From contig OX424566.1 in the NCBI GenBank assembly GCA_949152475.1, forward strand, positions 30,480,423 through 30,544,422: a stretch of DNA of 64,000 nucleotides, in the 5' to 3' direction. Under the pieces are notes generated by a model. The model searched no databases. It was given only the letters and a program-made list of their open reading frames with translations, and was not told where the DNA came from. The translations under genes and the position numbers were made by a program. This DNA comes from Terebella lapidaria. Taxonomy: Eukaryota; Annelida; Polychaeta; Terebellida; Terebellidae. The stretch's first letter is position 1; each line of letters starts with the position of its first letter. Shown here in pieces: positions 12,590-25,028 of this stretch.

Positions 12590-12642
12590 TTTTTAGCCCA
12601 CCGGCCCATAAGGGCTGATAAGCTATTGTCGTGGTTTTTCGT

Positions 12643-12675
<33 letters not shown>

Positions 12676-13862
12676 GCCACATAATCTGTTAACATTTTTT
12701 TATTTTTTTTTCGGGCTGATGAATTTGTCCATAAATTTGTGTGGATATGTATTGGTCAATACCCCCGGACGTTTTTTTCATTTCTTTAATTGAATCGTCT
12801 ATGCAGTTTTGGTGGCCATTTTTATGCCGAAAATGGCTGTTTTTGCATGTTTTCAACTTTATAAATTATTTTCTCAAAAACTGTCTGATCAGTTTTGAGA
12901 TTTTAGTTTCAGAATGTTCCTCTCATGTATCTTTATAATGTGTATAAGTTTCGATGCTCTTGAATCGCCGGTCTGCGTGTGGCGGCCATTTTGATATTGT
13001 TTACGGGGCCCAAATACGACTATCCCATGTTAAAATCTCCTATGCTTTATAATGGGCCACAATGTTCTTGATATCTCACTTAATATTGAGATTAGAGACC
13101 CAGAATCAATTGTGGACATATAGGAAATGATATATGCTGAATATTCTCATGACCTTGAATTTGATTTTTAACCTCATTTTCAAGGTCAGAGCACAAAATG
13201 GCCAATATCTCGCTTATTATTGACTTTACAGCTTAGGAATCAATTGTGGACATATAGGAAGTGATATATGCTGAATATTCTCGTGACCTTGAATTTGACC
13301 TTTGACCTCATTTTCAAAGTCAGAGCACAAAATGGCTATTTTCTCGCTTATTATCGACTTTACAGCTTAGAAATCTATTGTGACCATATAGGAAATGATA
13401 TATGCCGAATATTCTGATGACCTTGAATTTGACCTTTGACTTCATTTTCAAGGTCAGAGCACAAAATCGCTAATATCTCGCTTATTATTCACTTTACAGC
13501 TTTTGAATCAATTGTGGACAAATAGGAAATGATATATGCTGACTGTTCTCGTGACCTTGAATTTGACCTTTAACCTAATTTCCAAGGTCAGAGCACAAAA
13601 TGGCCAATATCTCGCTTATTATCGACTTAACATTTTGGGAATCAATTGTGGACATATAGGAAGTGATATATGTCGAATACTCTGATGACCTTGACCTAAT
13701 TTTCAAGGTCAAAGCACAAAATGGCTATTATCTTGCTTATTATCGACTTTACATCTTAGAAATCAAATGTGGACATATAGGAAATGATATATGCTGGATA
13801 TACTTGTAACCTTGAAGTTACCAGACCATCGGTCCAATCACCTATTGGCTAGCTGGTAAGCT
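12590..13862 (+). repeat. Dispersed repeat with ~130-bp tandem units (nuclear-receptor-like motifs)
   Basis: A leader (GTCGTGG...(GTC)n, ATGGCTGTTTTTGC, CTGTCTGATCAGTTTTGAG) is followed by about six imperfect units of 125-135 bp. Each reads CTTATTATCGACTTTACAGC, AATCAATTGTGGACATATAG, ATGATATATGCTGAATATTC, TGACCTTGAATTTGACCTTT, then TTTTCAAGGTCAGAGCACAA. Each unit contains opposed AGGTCA half-sites. The exact direct repeat TGACCTTTGACCT occurs at 13296-13308. The same repeat occurs at 33.6-34.6 and 40.1-43.3 kb. Confidence 0.85.
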
Positions 13863-13904
13863 ACAGGTCCCTTGGGCCTATGTTTTTTTTTGTAATAGCC
13901 TCCA

Positions 13905-14900
13905 AAACAACCTGATACCCAGTTTTTAGGTGGAAATTGTTGGATTTAAAGTCTAACTAGAGTGTATCATTTTTATGATTTTATACCGTGGAGATGGTTT
14001 CCCTGATCCTATTGGTTTTTACAGAACTTGAAAATCTCAATCACAACCGGAGATATTTCTATTTTCGTGAATTACTTTTTTCCAATCTATCAGCATTTTG
14101 CAGGACTTAATTAATTATTATAATTAGATATTCATGACGTCATATGAGTCAAGTACCATAATTAGCTATCTAAACCTCATTTATGCAAGGGTTTTAATGT
14201 AGATAAAGGTTCCTACAGAAACTGATATGTTTTGTGGTAATGCATAATCAGTCTTATGTCATGCCAGCATGTTGTCAAGGCTACACATTCAGAGCTAGCG
14301 CCCATTAGCAACCAGTTGTTGGGTGGGTTGCTATGGACAATTGAACTGCTAGGACATGTGGAGGTGCTATTTTCTTTTAACATTTTTACAAAGGATCATA
14401 AAGTAACAAAAGTTGAGGTCCTAATGATGTGGTATCTTCAGTGGTTAGCAACAAAATCCCCATAGCAACGTGGTTGCTATGGGCCATATTCCGGCTCTGG
14501 TTGCCATGACACCAACAAAATTTATTTAAAGTTTGAAAATTTTCTGTATGGAGTCATTATGTGGAACAACAATTATTTTCATGTTTCTTAATATTATGCT
14601 GTACTGGTTTCAATGAGCTCATTATCTTTCAGTGACTCATATGACGTCATCATTGCTCATTTGCATATTTGCATATGACCTCGAAATGTCAATAGGAGAT
14701 GTCATAAACAAACCTCCGTAAAATAGTGACTATTCAAGATATTTGATTTTTGTAAAAACGGAAATGATCCCCAGACTTCCGTCTTTGATATTGACACTAA
14801 ACTGAAAAAAGTAATTTTTTCACTCTAGTTAGGCTTTAATACCACACATATCCGTATAAAAACTGTTCCCAGTCGGATACTTTGCAATGGATTTCATGAA
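13905..14900. mobile_element. Non-autonomous inverted-repeat DNA element
   Basis: CAGTTTTTAGGTGG...TTTAAAGTCTAACTAGAGTG at 13919-13963 is repeated in inverted, diverged form at about 14820-14865 (CACTCTAGTTAGGCTTTAAT...AAAAACTG). Inverted similarity continues inward on both sides for about 150 bases (CCGTGGAGATGG / CCCCAGACTTCCGTC; AACCGGAGAT / CCTCCGTAAAA). No transposase is present. The ends are degenerate and I could not find a target duplication. Confidence 0.6.
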
Positions 14901-15122
14901 AAATCCGACAATACATGTAATATCTTATGTTGTAAGACGGTTGACACCTTTAACAATAGGCCAGACTGTGGTCTATTCAACATACACCACTGTCTGCCGT
15001 GGAATATAGGAACACGCTTGAGTGTTCCTGGAACACACTCGGTATTCTCTCGGCTAACGCCTCGAGAATAACCTCGTGTATGAGCCATACCCACGGGTGC
15101 TCGTGCTCTATCTACTACTACT

Positions 15123-15405
15123 AAATGGGGTACCTACGCCAATTGCAAATTTATTGAAGTCTTTCAGTAAAGACCCACGTTGCATTTAATGCCCTCTTCT
15201 GGGAAAACCTTCCATGCATAACAAAGTCAGTATTGTTGACAAATTTTAGTCGCCTTACTGGTCAGCATAGACCATGTCCTATGAATATCGATTCATTTTA
15301 GTCATGCATGATTAAACAGTGAAAATTGGAATGCCTTTATGGCAACGTGGGTCTATTTGCAGGAAGACACAAACACCTTGTACCTTTCGATAATGTACCC
15401 CATTG
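15123..15405. mobile_element. Small fold-back (MITE-like) element
   Basis: AATGGGGTACCTA at 15124 and AAAGACCCACGTTGCATTTA at 15171 recur inverted as ATGGCAACGTGGGTCTATTT (15339) and AATGTACCCCATT (15391). This gives a ~285-bp hairpin-forming element with arms of about 95 bases. No coding potential. Confidence 0.6.
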
Positions 15406-15520
15406 AAACACTGTTTGATGTGGATTGGACAGTTTCTGACAGAATGTCCATAGTTTCGAAACCACACTATTCCGTGCGCAATGTTGGGACAGTGTTTTCT
15501 TCTATGTTGTTATGCGTTTA

Positions 15521-15611
15521 ATAGAGCAAGTCCCCAGAGGTCCCTATGGTGCGCAGTTGTGATGGATTGAGAGATTGCTGGGACGGTCACGGGGCAACTC
15601 TTTTCCAAGTC
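15521..15611 (+). pseudogene. WDGH-family C-terminal remnant (copy 3), split by insertions
   Basis: The frame beginning ATA GAG CAA at 15521 reads IEQVPRGPMVRSCDGLRDCW (with a small deletion), then DGHGATLFQV. The end of gene 2 reads IEQVRRGPRTIPMVRTCDGR then HNCWDGHGSTLIQVVE. The remnant stops at 15611 inside TTCCAAGTC, where a 2.86-kb element is inserted. The same nine bases recur at 18474-18482 and lead into ATACTATATAGTAATGAT, the degraded stop region. After a second insertion the 3' UTR continues at 19269 (GATGCCAGCAG...ATATTTATTTGCCA). Upstream of 15521 no similarity to the family is visible. So this is the last ~30 codons of an additional paralogue, dead before or when the elements inserted. 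Confidence 0.8.
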
Positions 15612-18473
15612 TTGACATGTGCCCCTCTGGGACAGGTCGCGCCGCTGATTACAATCTGCGGGTTGGTCGATTCTTACTTTATCTCCTCAAAATATCGCTG
15701 ATTTAGGTGTATAATTCTATACCTCTGACAGTTATGTTGCTAAATGACATGTACTCTAAATGTCTCTTCGTAACATAACTGCAATACAACATCATTTATT
15801 CAAATCAAAGAAAATTCGAACAGCCCGCGGCCATTTTGCCTGTGTGGGTCGCACTAATAACCGTCCGAAACCGTCCTGGACCTTCCAGGGGGCAAATACC
15901 ACTGTCCGGGACCCGAGAAAACCGCCTAGGAGTGTTTTCTATATTTTTATTCAGATCTCTCATATGATTCCGAACTATACATAAAAACGAGTTAGTCACA
16001 AGACATTGCAAGAAATATTTCAATGGTAAAAATTTTATAACATCTATAGGGAAATAATGTATAATAACTGATGGGGTTTTAACACCACAGGCACAGTCCT
16101 TGACTCCTTTGACATTAATAATATTTATTTGTCTCCAAGGCACGGAGAGAACACAGTAAACATACTTTTAACTGGTGCATGAAACATTTCAAGTGGTGCA
16201 TTCAACTGGTGTGTTTCTTTGCGTGCAATTGCAATCACTACTGTTCAAACTTCAAAGGGTGCCGATTGAAATATCAGCAAATTATTAACTTGGCTGTGAT
16301 AGTGTGATCTATGAAATTATTTGAGACTGGCTTTGAGCGGTCTCCGGAAACGAAAATAAGTGGCATGACATTGATGCCATGTTATTTTATTTTTATTTAT
16401 TTTTTGTTTGTTTTCTTTTTTGATTGTCAGACCTATACTCTGATTTTTCATACTTGTTACATTGTTTCTTTGCTGATTATCTTGCGATTCCAAATGGTAT
16501 CATTCTATAACTTGGCATACTTGGACTGGGAGTCAAACAGCAATTTCCTACCAAATTCCAAACTCGTATCGCGAAAATCTACTTGGCAATCTAACTCCTT
16601 GTTAGATTGGCCCCATCATGGACTTTCTGGGTCCGCACAGGAATTTGCATATTTGCTCGGTTGTCTTCCGGAATCAACATGTATACAAAAAGGCGAAAGA
16701 TAAAGCAGAATATATCGGTGAGACGTTAGCAACATATTTAAATGAATCTGGTAATTAGAGTCATAAAACTGTAGAAGCTGTCTTGTGCTGTTCACCGTGG
16801 CTTCATCTACAGGACATTTCTCCAAAGTCTTACACACTTGATTGAATTAGGAGTCATCTCTGATACACTTGACTAGATTAAACTCATATTCACGGCAGAC
16901 CTCCAGAGGCAGAGATTGAAATAAAAGATTGAAGATCGAATAAATGTCTATCAGCAGATTTTCCTGATAAAATCGAACTTCACATATAGGAATGAAATCA
17001 AATACTTGTTGATGAGCTACATAAGGCAGTTTTGAGAAGTTGTGGCAGGTAGGTCGAAGACGATACCTTCAAAATGCAGTAAGCGTCTATATTTTCTTTT
17101 TGAAAGCATTTCAGAATAGAGGCATCGATGGGTATCTAAGCTGAATTTTTGTCCAAAACCGGCCATTAAGCTATTTCAAAATTCTGAATTCTTGATCTGC
17201 CCCTGACATGTACATGTATAGTGTATATTTTGTGGCAGTGGAAAATCATCACACTTTTTTAAGTGTTGTTTAATATGCAGTATGTTTTTTTTCATTTTGA
17301 TGATGTTGAGTTGAAAGTATAGGGTTTTAAATGAAAAGACTGGTTGATACGGTATCACCAACACATCTCCAAGTTCCCAGAGCCCCAGAATTCACCGGAT
17401 AACATCTGCACGTAGAGGTCGTCTAGAGGTATTCGAACCAACTGCGCCATCTTTTTGCCAACATTCTGTATCCACCCATGTGATCTGCTGAAGCTTGACG
17501 AGTATTCAACTCACTTTTGAGATAAAAAAACATGATAACCAATTGCTGGTAAGTCGATTTTCTCATTGCCAGTATGTTCATGAAATGCTGATGTTCTGGT
17601 TAGTTCAATAACAAATCTCGAACTGCATTGAAATCTGTAATCATTATGTAATTGGGACTATATTTACCGGTATGTGGAAGAATAAAATTTTGCTCCTGTT
17701 TTTTCTTGCTTCAGCATTCTTTTTTGCTTCGGTATTTTTGTTTTTTCAATGTAGATTATCCATAAAAGTCGAATTGAGGGAAGTTTGGTTATTCATTAAT
17801 AGTTTAATATTTTACTTTATATTATGATATTTTATTCATTTTTATGGTAAGTTTTAATACTTTCGATTGTGGTTTTATTTCTATGCTTCTGACTAATTTA
17901 TTTTATTTTGATGGTACTATTATCAGTATCACATTCATATCTGAGTCAGAAAACATCTTGTCAATATTCAAATTAGTTCTTTAGTAATGTCTGTGATGAA
18001 CAATGAACGCATTTCTCCTGTGGTTTTATGTTTGTATATCCACACATTATTAGTTATTAGCACAATGACATCACCCAAAAAGTTTTTCTATACAATACTG
18101 ATTTTCAAACATTGATTATTACGTGCTCGTCGAGGCTGGCAATACAATCCAGTTTCCGGGTGGTTTTCTCGGTTCCCAGACAGTGTTATTTGTTCCCTGG
18201 TAGGTCCAGGACGGTTCCGGACGGTTTTTAGTGCGACCCGCACAGGCAAAATGGCCGCGCGCTGTTAGAATTTTCTTTGATTTGAATAAATGATGTTGTA
18301 TTGCAGTTATGTTTCGAAGAGACATTTAGAGTACATGTCATACAGCAACATAAATGTCAGAGGTATAGAATTATACACCTAAATCAGCGATATTTTGAGG
18401 AGATAAAGTAAGAATCGACCAACCCGCAGATTGTAATCAGCGGCGCGACCTGTCCCAGAGGGGCACATGTCAA
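15612..18473. mobile_element. Long-TIR DNA element, Mutator-like, with 9-bp target duplication
   Basis: The element begins TTGACATGTGCCCCTCTGGG and ends with the reverse complement at 18473. Its terminal inverted repeats are about 320 bp (15612 to ~15936 and ~18150 to 18473) and include AAAATGGCCGC and TAAATGTCTCTTCG blocks on both arms. It is flanked by identical 9-mers TTCCAAGTC (15603-15611 and 18474-18482). Long TIRs plus a 9-bp duplication are the hallmark of Mutator-like elements. No transposase is recognisable in the 2.2-kb interior, so it is non-autonomous. Short open frames in the two TIRs are mirror images and are not genes. The 9-mer is part of the WDGH copy-3 sequence. Confidence 0.85.
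16390..16700 (+). repeat. Dispersed repeat, TATACTCTGATTTTT family
   Basis: Blocks CTATACTCTGATTTTT, CAAATGGTATCATTCTATAA, TCAAACAGCAATTTCCTACC and TTTCTGGGTCCGCACA recur in the same order at about 31295-31550. A partial inverted copy lies at about 31690-31785. Here it lies inside the long-TIR element. Confidence 0.65.
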
Positions 18474-18500
18474 TTCCAAGTCATACTATATAGTAATGAT

Positions 18501-19268
18501 CAATGTGGTGAGACTGGATGCACTAACGATCGTTAGTGCATCCCGCAATGGCGAACCCACTCGCGGTTCGTTTGAATTTTCTTCATTTTCCCGATAATTA
18601 CGATTGTGATCGGTACACACACGCATCTGCACATGCATCTTCTTATGCACACGACACAACCGTTCGTTGCAAATACATGGCGATTTATGTTGGTTTGAGC
18701 ATGAACAACTCGTCTGAAAAAAAGCCGAAAGATTCCCTAACGATTGATCTTTGTAAAATCGAAGATTCCCTAACGAACATGTGAAGATTCCCTAACGATC
18801 TTTTTTTAATAATTCAAATCTACGTTATTTCAATGTTAAACGTGAAATAAAGTACCAATTGACATGTATTGATGTGTATAGATGATCTTCTAATACAGAT
18901 TTCCTATTTTTTATGTGACATTCGCTCATTTATGTCGCATAAATCAACGAATTCACAATGGTGTATGATATGGACGTATTACAATATACACGTATTAGGC
19001 CTATATCGTTAGGGAATCTCACTTTTGTCGTTGGTGAATCTTATCGCTAATTCTTTTCCTCAACATATCTAAACAAAGAAGCGTGATCTGCTTGAAATAA
19101 CTGCGCATGTCTTTGACCAAAACACTAAGCTACCTTCAGAGTGTCCATTTTTTCACAAATGGACCTGTCATTTGATAGAATACGGTTAAAAACCAAACTG
19201 ATCGTGTTTACTGTCGGCCATTGCGGGATGCACTAACGATCGTTAGTGCGTCCAGTATCACCACAGTG
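18501..19268. mobile_element. DNA element with palindromic termini
   Basis: The left end, CAATGTGGTGAGACTGG, is followed by a perfect 28-bp palindrome (GGATGCACTAACGA and its complement, 18517-18544) and CGCAATGGC. The right end mirrors this (palindrome at 19227-19254 with one change, then CCACAGTG at 19261-19268). The flanks both carry AATGAT (18495-18500 and 19269-19274), a probable target duplication. Several ACTAACG-like CCTAACGAT/TCGTTAGGGAATC motifs lie inside (about 18735, 18770, 18790, 19005). There is no transposase, so it is a non-autonomous element. It is inserted in the 3' end of WDGH copy 3. Confidence 0.8.
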
Positions 19269-19390
19269 AATGATGATGCCAGCAGTGGTGGTGTATTTCG
19301 TATTGATGAACCATTTCGTATATTTATTTGCCACATTCGACGCGAGTGTGGGACTCGTCGGTTATCACACTGGGCAAACATTTTTATATA
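19269..19390 (+). pseudogene. 3' UTR of WDGH copy 3
   Basis: GATGCCAGCAG at 19275, ATATTTATTTGCCACATTCG at about 19319 and CGCGAGTGTGGGACTC after it, then ACACTGGGCAAACA, match in order the 3' UTR of gene 2 at 37035-37160 (ACTGCCAGCAG, ATATTTATTTGCCATAATG, GCGAGTGTGAAATC, ACACTCTGACAAACA). This shows that the sequences on either side of the two mobile elements were once contiguous. Confidence 0.7.
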
Positions 19391-20190
19391 CGGCCAAAAA
19401 TGTCTTGGTTTGCGTCCCAGCGATGCTTCGGAATCGGTGTATGGCGCTGAGTTTTTAGCCGTTTTTTATGTTAGCGCTCTACAGGCCACAGTTTTCATGG
19501 TTTTGGCCGGATCATCACCAAGCTTTATGAGGAGATTCTTTAGGGGTAAAGCCAGGCACCTATTGTTTTTTATCTCATTATCCATGTCTATTGAATCATT
19601 GCCTTTGAACATCATAAGGAGTTGGATTCAACACAGCTTGTGAGTACTATTATATGTTCTAACCCTAACAACTATTAAAATGTATTTTGTGTTCATGACT
19701 GGATTCAGAATGGTAGTAATTTGTCTTTGGTGACATTTGAAGCACATGGTGTGGCTGCCATTTTGTATTTTCTTAGTTGGTTAATTTCCAGGTGTTTTCC
19801 TAGTACATATTTAGTACTGTGTGAATAACAAAAATACCCGGAGGAAAATGTTTCTGGCCTAGGGATAGATTGCAACAGCATAACTTATACACAGTGACTA
19901 GACTAGTTGAACCTCAAGTCAAAACACTTGGGTGGGAATGATTGTATTTGTGTACCCTGTACTAGTGTATTCCAAGAAGTATATGGAATACTCGAAATTG
20001 TTCACAATTGTATTGTAATTGTACAATTTATTATTTCGCCTAACTTAGAATGGCCAAGCCAGTTGTTCTCAAAGTTTATATATGTGATATTATTCTTGTT
20101 ATGTTGTTGTTTCATGGTTTATTGTATTGGAAATAAAATATTAAAACAACAGCGAGTGGCCCGTCATTTCGCCACCCAGCGACACTAGAC
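19391..20190. other. Repeat-derived DNA, no gene
   Basis: GGCCAAAAATGTCTTGGTTTGC and GTCCCAGCGATGCTTC at 19391-19435 match the start of the tandem unit at 22531 and 25632. Beyond that no gene is recognised. Confidence 0.4.
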
Positions 20191-22489
20191 ATGGTTCGAT
20201 TTTGGTGAACCTAGGTCAAAGATGAAGGTCACGGAAAAGGTCAAAAACTCAAAGATGACCATAACTTCGGCTCTATTCGTCATACAGATTTCAATCCAAG
20301 TGCATGTTGTGAACGAACTCCCGTTTTATCGTCTGTGACCTTGATATTGACCTTGAGAAGTTTGCCATGAGGTGAATGTGAAATTCAAATACGAAGGTCA
20401 ACACACCATGTCAAGTAGTATAACATTGGAAAGGTATTTGGAGCCCCTGATTCCAGATATATCTTATTTTCGGCACTATGACGTTCACTGGCGTCACTAT
20501 GCCGTCATGAACGTCCAATTTCCGAAATTTCAAAAGGCCATAACATCGTCAATACTGCATGGAATCTCTTGAAACTTGATATGCATATTGACAGCATTGA
20601 CCTCTACGACATGAACTACAAAGATCAAAAGTCAAAGTCACAGTCAACAAAGTCCCAAAAAAACATATTTTCGGTAATAAATTCTGCTTGAATCGTCATA
20701 GGCTCATGAAATTTCAATCATGTCATTCAGAACAGGCATAGCAATCAAACGTATTTGTCAAATCTATGATTGACCTTGAACTTGGTCAGAAAAAATAGGT
20801 CAGAAAAGCAGAATTTCAAGGTAAAATTTTCAAGTTCATTAAGACTTATTAAATAGTTTACCAAATCAAAGGTCTTGATCCCCTGATACACATATTCTCA
20901 TTAGTTTTCATATTTGACTTTTGGTGACGTCACAGTGACGCAATAAACGTCAACATTTCGAAAGTGTCCTGAGTTCTTGATTGATTCGTTTGAATTTATT
21001 CATTGTCTCCCCGCAGGGGAGACTTCTTAAACGCTCTCTGAGATTCCCATGGGCGAAATACTCTTCGACTGGGGGAAAAACCTGGTTTCGAAGAGAAAAT
21101 ACCTTGAACGTGTGTTCTACAGAGCTCGACGTAAATAATTCAGTTAATTAATGTAATCTGATGAATATTGTCGTCGAAGGGAGCAATTTTTTTTGTCACT
21201 ATCGCCGATTTACGTGAACATTAGCGTCTCGGCTGGGTTTGAGAATGAATACATAACTATACGGTGTGCATTCAGTCAACCGGGTATCACTTTTGTCCCT
21301 ACTGTCGAGCCATCGCTCACTTCTCACGCTTATACTTTATGTCAGTGCCTAATTTTCCTTGTTTTGGAGCAGTAAAATTAGCACGTTTGTTACGTTTTAT
21401 TTCCTGACTGCATCTTTACTTTTAACAATCGAACGCATTTAGTTTTCACTGTCCCATAACTTGATAACGAGCTATTTTTTTCGAGTGGGAAGATTGAGAA
21501 CCGTGCTAGGCCTATTGATCGTTGGCGCTAGGCCTATTGATCGTTGGCAATGTGTAAAAGTCGGAATGGGTTCCGAGTTCAACGCCACCGCCTTCAACAT
21601 TGAAATTTGGTGCTTATAACTATTCCGACGGTACTCAAATTTAGTAGACATTTCTCATATAGCATATATATTGTCGCCTATTTCTACACTATCGACCAAA
21701 AACAACTTTACGAATGTATTGAATTTCGAGCCAAATAGAAAACGGTGCTGGATTTTATGAACACCTTGCTATTTTTTGATGGGCGTACTCAATCAGGGAC
21801 TACTATTCATCAGTGTTAACTACGGTACCAATTGCTTTCACATATCGGTAATCGTCCTGCATGGACATCGTTTATAGGCCTATATAATATGCGCACGGAA
21901 TTAGATTGAAAACAGTGCTAGAAATGAATGCGCAATGGACTTCTTTCATCCGGGGAGATCTGGTGCTTTGCACCAGATATGATTCTTGTCTATAATCCAT
22001 AGCTCGATGGACAGGCAATGCACAATTTTTGTGACCCAAGGTCAAAAATCAGGGTCGAGGTCACATAAAACATGAAAATCTCATGAATGGCTGTAGCGTC
22101 GGTTCTATTTGACATAGAGACTTTGGACTTGGTTCATTGGAAAGCTAATTAAAAGCCCTATCTTTTGTGACCTTGAACTTGACCTTTGACCTTAACTTTG
22201 TTCACAAGTTCGTATGATATTACACAGTGACAAATTCCCTGTATCAGTGGCAGTAATTTGGTGATCGATTGAAGTAATCAATCTAGTGACATTGATCGAT
22301 CAACAATTTGACGTCATGACGTAAAGCTCTGCTGAGTCCGCGAACTCGTCCTGTGGGCGTATGGCCCTTCATTTTATATTTTGGGTACCGATTTATGTAT
22401 TGTTTTTTTTCGCATGAAAAGTGTGTTTGTACCATATTTTTATCCGAAACAGTAGAAATACAGATTAATTCAGTCTATTCATTTGATCA
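20191..22489. repeat. AGGTCA-rich degenerate repeats and small hairpins
   Basis: GGTCAAAGATGAAGGTCACG (20215), AAAAGGTCAAAAACTC, and a related block at 22030-22200 with the exact direct repeat TGACCTTTGACCT at 22180-22192 make up a second AGGTCA-rich repeat family. Hairpins include GTCTCCCC-GCA-GGGGAGAC at about 21006 and ATCTGGTGC-TTT-GCACCAGAT at about 21958. A 22-bp direct repeat (GCTAGGCCTATTGATCGTTGG) is present at about 21506-21548. No gene seen. Confidence 0.55.
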
Positions 22490-22789
22490 AATAACCAGTG
22501 AAAATATCAATCGATTAGCGGATTCTCGTTAGGCCAAAAAAATGTATTGGTTCGCGTCCCAGTGATGCTCCAAAATCGTTCCAATGGTGCTGAGTTTGAT
22601 TTTTTTTTCGAGTAACGGTTTATATATTTTTTTTTTCGCATAAAAAGTGTGTGTGTACAATTTGTTTTATCTGGAACAGTAAAAATACAGATTTATTCAA
22701 ATTCTAATGGATTCACAATGGCTGGTTTAGGACACCCTGAAAAACAAGTTTGCCGTCATTTCGAGAAAATTATTTACGACAGCGAAAAA

Positions 22790-22910
22790 TATTGCTTTTT
22801 ATCTCATTATTTCAAGTTAGTTATCTCCTTATTTTAAGATAATTATGTTGTTATTTTGAGATAGTTAAATCGTTATTTTGAGATAATTAAGTCGTTATTT
22901 CGAGATAATT
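22790..22910. repeat. TTATTTCGAGATAA palindromic array (unit A, left part)
   Basis: Runs of TTATTTTGAGATAGTTAAATCG and GTTATTTCGAGATAATTAAG continue after the LINE at 24748-24990. Equivalent array in unit B: about 25905-26240. Confidence 0.8.
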
Positions 22911-24741
22911 TACGACAGCGACAGTTCGTCTCAGCTGGCGAACACTTTTGCTGACTTCTTTCGTGACAAGGTTGAGAACATACGGCTCAATCTGAGCAAC
23001 TCGTATATCGATGATGACCGAGAACTCCCGGATTGCGCACCAGCAATGGAGTTCTTGCAGGAGCTTCCTCTTGTGACTCTGGATGACACTCAGAAGCTGG
23101 TCAAGAATGCCCCAACCAAGTCGTGCTCCATGGACCCTTTGCCTACCTGGCTCCTAAAGGATGACAGAGTTCTGCCGGTCGTGGTCGGGAAAGTGGCTTC
23201 AATCATCAATGCCTCATTAGCCTCTGGCAAGATACCATCATCTTTAAAGAAGGCCATGGTAACGCCACTGATAAAGAAGCCGGGTTTGGACCCAAACACT
23301 CTGAAAAACTTCAGGCCAGTGTCAAACCTGGCTTTCGTCGGCAAGTTAGTCGAAAAGGTTGAGGCCCGTCACATCACTGCCCACATGTCCAGACACAGAC
23401 TCTTCGATGTCTATCAGTCTGCCTACCGGAAAGGTCACAGTGTCGAAACTGCGCTCTTGAAAGTGAAAAGCGACATCGACAGAGCTCTAGACGAGGGTGA
23501 CGGCGTGCTTCTACTCCTGATGGATCTATCTGCGGCCTTCGATACCGTGGATCACACCCTACTGCTCGACCGGCTTGCCAGTGTGATTGGTGTGCGTGGC
23601 AAGGCATTGAACTTGTTGGAGAGCTACCTGAGGAATCGTTCTCAGTGTGTCTGTGTTCGAGGGGAGACATCCGTGGAGACCCCACTTCAGACGGGAGTAC
23701 CACAGGGCAGCGTGCTGGGGCCGCTGTTGTTCCTGTGCTACTGCCTCCCGCTTGCCCGAGTCATCGACACCCACCCTGTGTCCCGACACAGTTACGCAGA
23801 TGACACGCAAGTTTATGTTCGTTTCAGGCTGGGTGACATGAGTCGCTCCACCTAGCTATTTCTGTGCTGGAAGCATGTGTTGCTGACATTCGAATCTGGA
23901 TGACCAGAAACAAGTTACAACTAAATGACAGCAAAACGGAACTACTACTCGTGGCTTCAAAGCACTGCATGGCCAACGTCATGGCATGCAACCCAGCAGT
24001 CAGGGTAGGCAGCGCCAGCATCAAACCTTCTGAATCTGTCAGAGACTTGGGTGGCATCTTTGACAAGCATATGGACATGACAGCACAAGTGAATCGGATA
24101 ACATCGTCTATGTACTACCACATTCGACTCATTGGTAGGATCCGTCATATCCTTGACAGAGACTCCTGCGTGAAGCTAGTCAATGCGCTGGTTACATCAC
24201 GTCTGGACTTCAACAATGCTTTGCTTGCAGAACAACCAGAGCGGGTGTTGTCGAGGCTGCAGCTAGCACAGAATGCAGCGGCCAGAATGGTATCCGGATC
24301 ACGCAAGTATGACCACATCAGCCCGGTTCTTCGTGCACTGCATTGGCTTCCGGTCAAACAAAGAATTTGTTACAAGATCCTGCTGGTGATGTACAGGATT
24401 GTGCATGGGATCAATCCTCCGGAATATCTCACTGACCTACTCACACCGTATGTGCCTCTGCGGCAACTTCGCTCCTCGTCCCTGACTTCAACATTCGTGG
24501 TTCCACGCGTTAAGAAACAAGTCGGCGAGAGAGCATTCCGTGTGGTAGCAGCTCGTCTCTGGAACGACATTAGTGAGGATCTCCGCCAGAGCTCGTCAAT
24601 TGAGGCATTCAAGAAAAACTTGAAAACCTACCTGTTCACGGTGTAAAACTTCCCAGACTTTGAGGATATAAACACACGGCGCATAGAAATGCATCATAAT
24701 GTTGCGCGTTACAAATTAATGACATTATTATTATTATTATT
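22911..24741 (+). mobile_element. L2/CR1-type LINE, 5' truncated
   Basis: The reverse transcriptase ORF reads NFRPVSNLAFVGKLVEKVEA (fingers), HSVETALLKVKSDI, LMDLSAAFDTVDH (motif A), TGVPQGSVLGPLLF (motif B) and SYADDTQVYV (motif C). The C-terminal tail AFRVVAARLWNDI...SIEAFKKNLKTYLF is typical of the L2/CR1 group. Residues 1-269 are open from 23046. A single-base frame change near 23850, after the YADD block, separates this from a second open frame (23864-24646). The 3' end is an (ATT)n tail at 24723-24741, also typical. The endonuclease domain is missing (5' truncation at 22911). The flanks share ATAATT (22905-22910, 24742-24747), and unit B shows the uninterrupted target near 26005. Confidence 0.9.
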
Positions 24742-25028
24742 ATAATTAAGTCGTTATTTCGAGATGATATCTCGCTATTTTGATATTATTATATCGTTAT
24801 TTCAAGATAGTATTTCGTTATTTCGAGATAACTATGTCGTTATTTCGAGATAGTATAGTTATATAGATTTAAAAGACCTGTTTTTTATCACGTTATCTAT
24901 CACGAGATAGTTACTTCGTTATTTCGAAAAATTATCTCATTACTTCGAGATAATTATGTCATCAATTCGAGACGCGATAAAGAAATAAGACGTGATAACA
25001 TCTCATGATATTTTCATCAGACGTCAAC

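Noticed and set aside
15760-18325. Two mirror-image ORFs beginning MSLRNITAIQHHLF
   Set aside because: They are the same piece of the terminal inverted repeat read on both arms; no domain and no other support.
23374-24612. Minus-strand ORFs of 60-109 codons
   Set aside because: Antisense shadows of the LINE reverse transcriptase.
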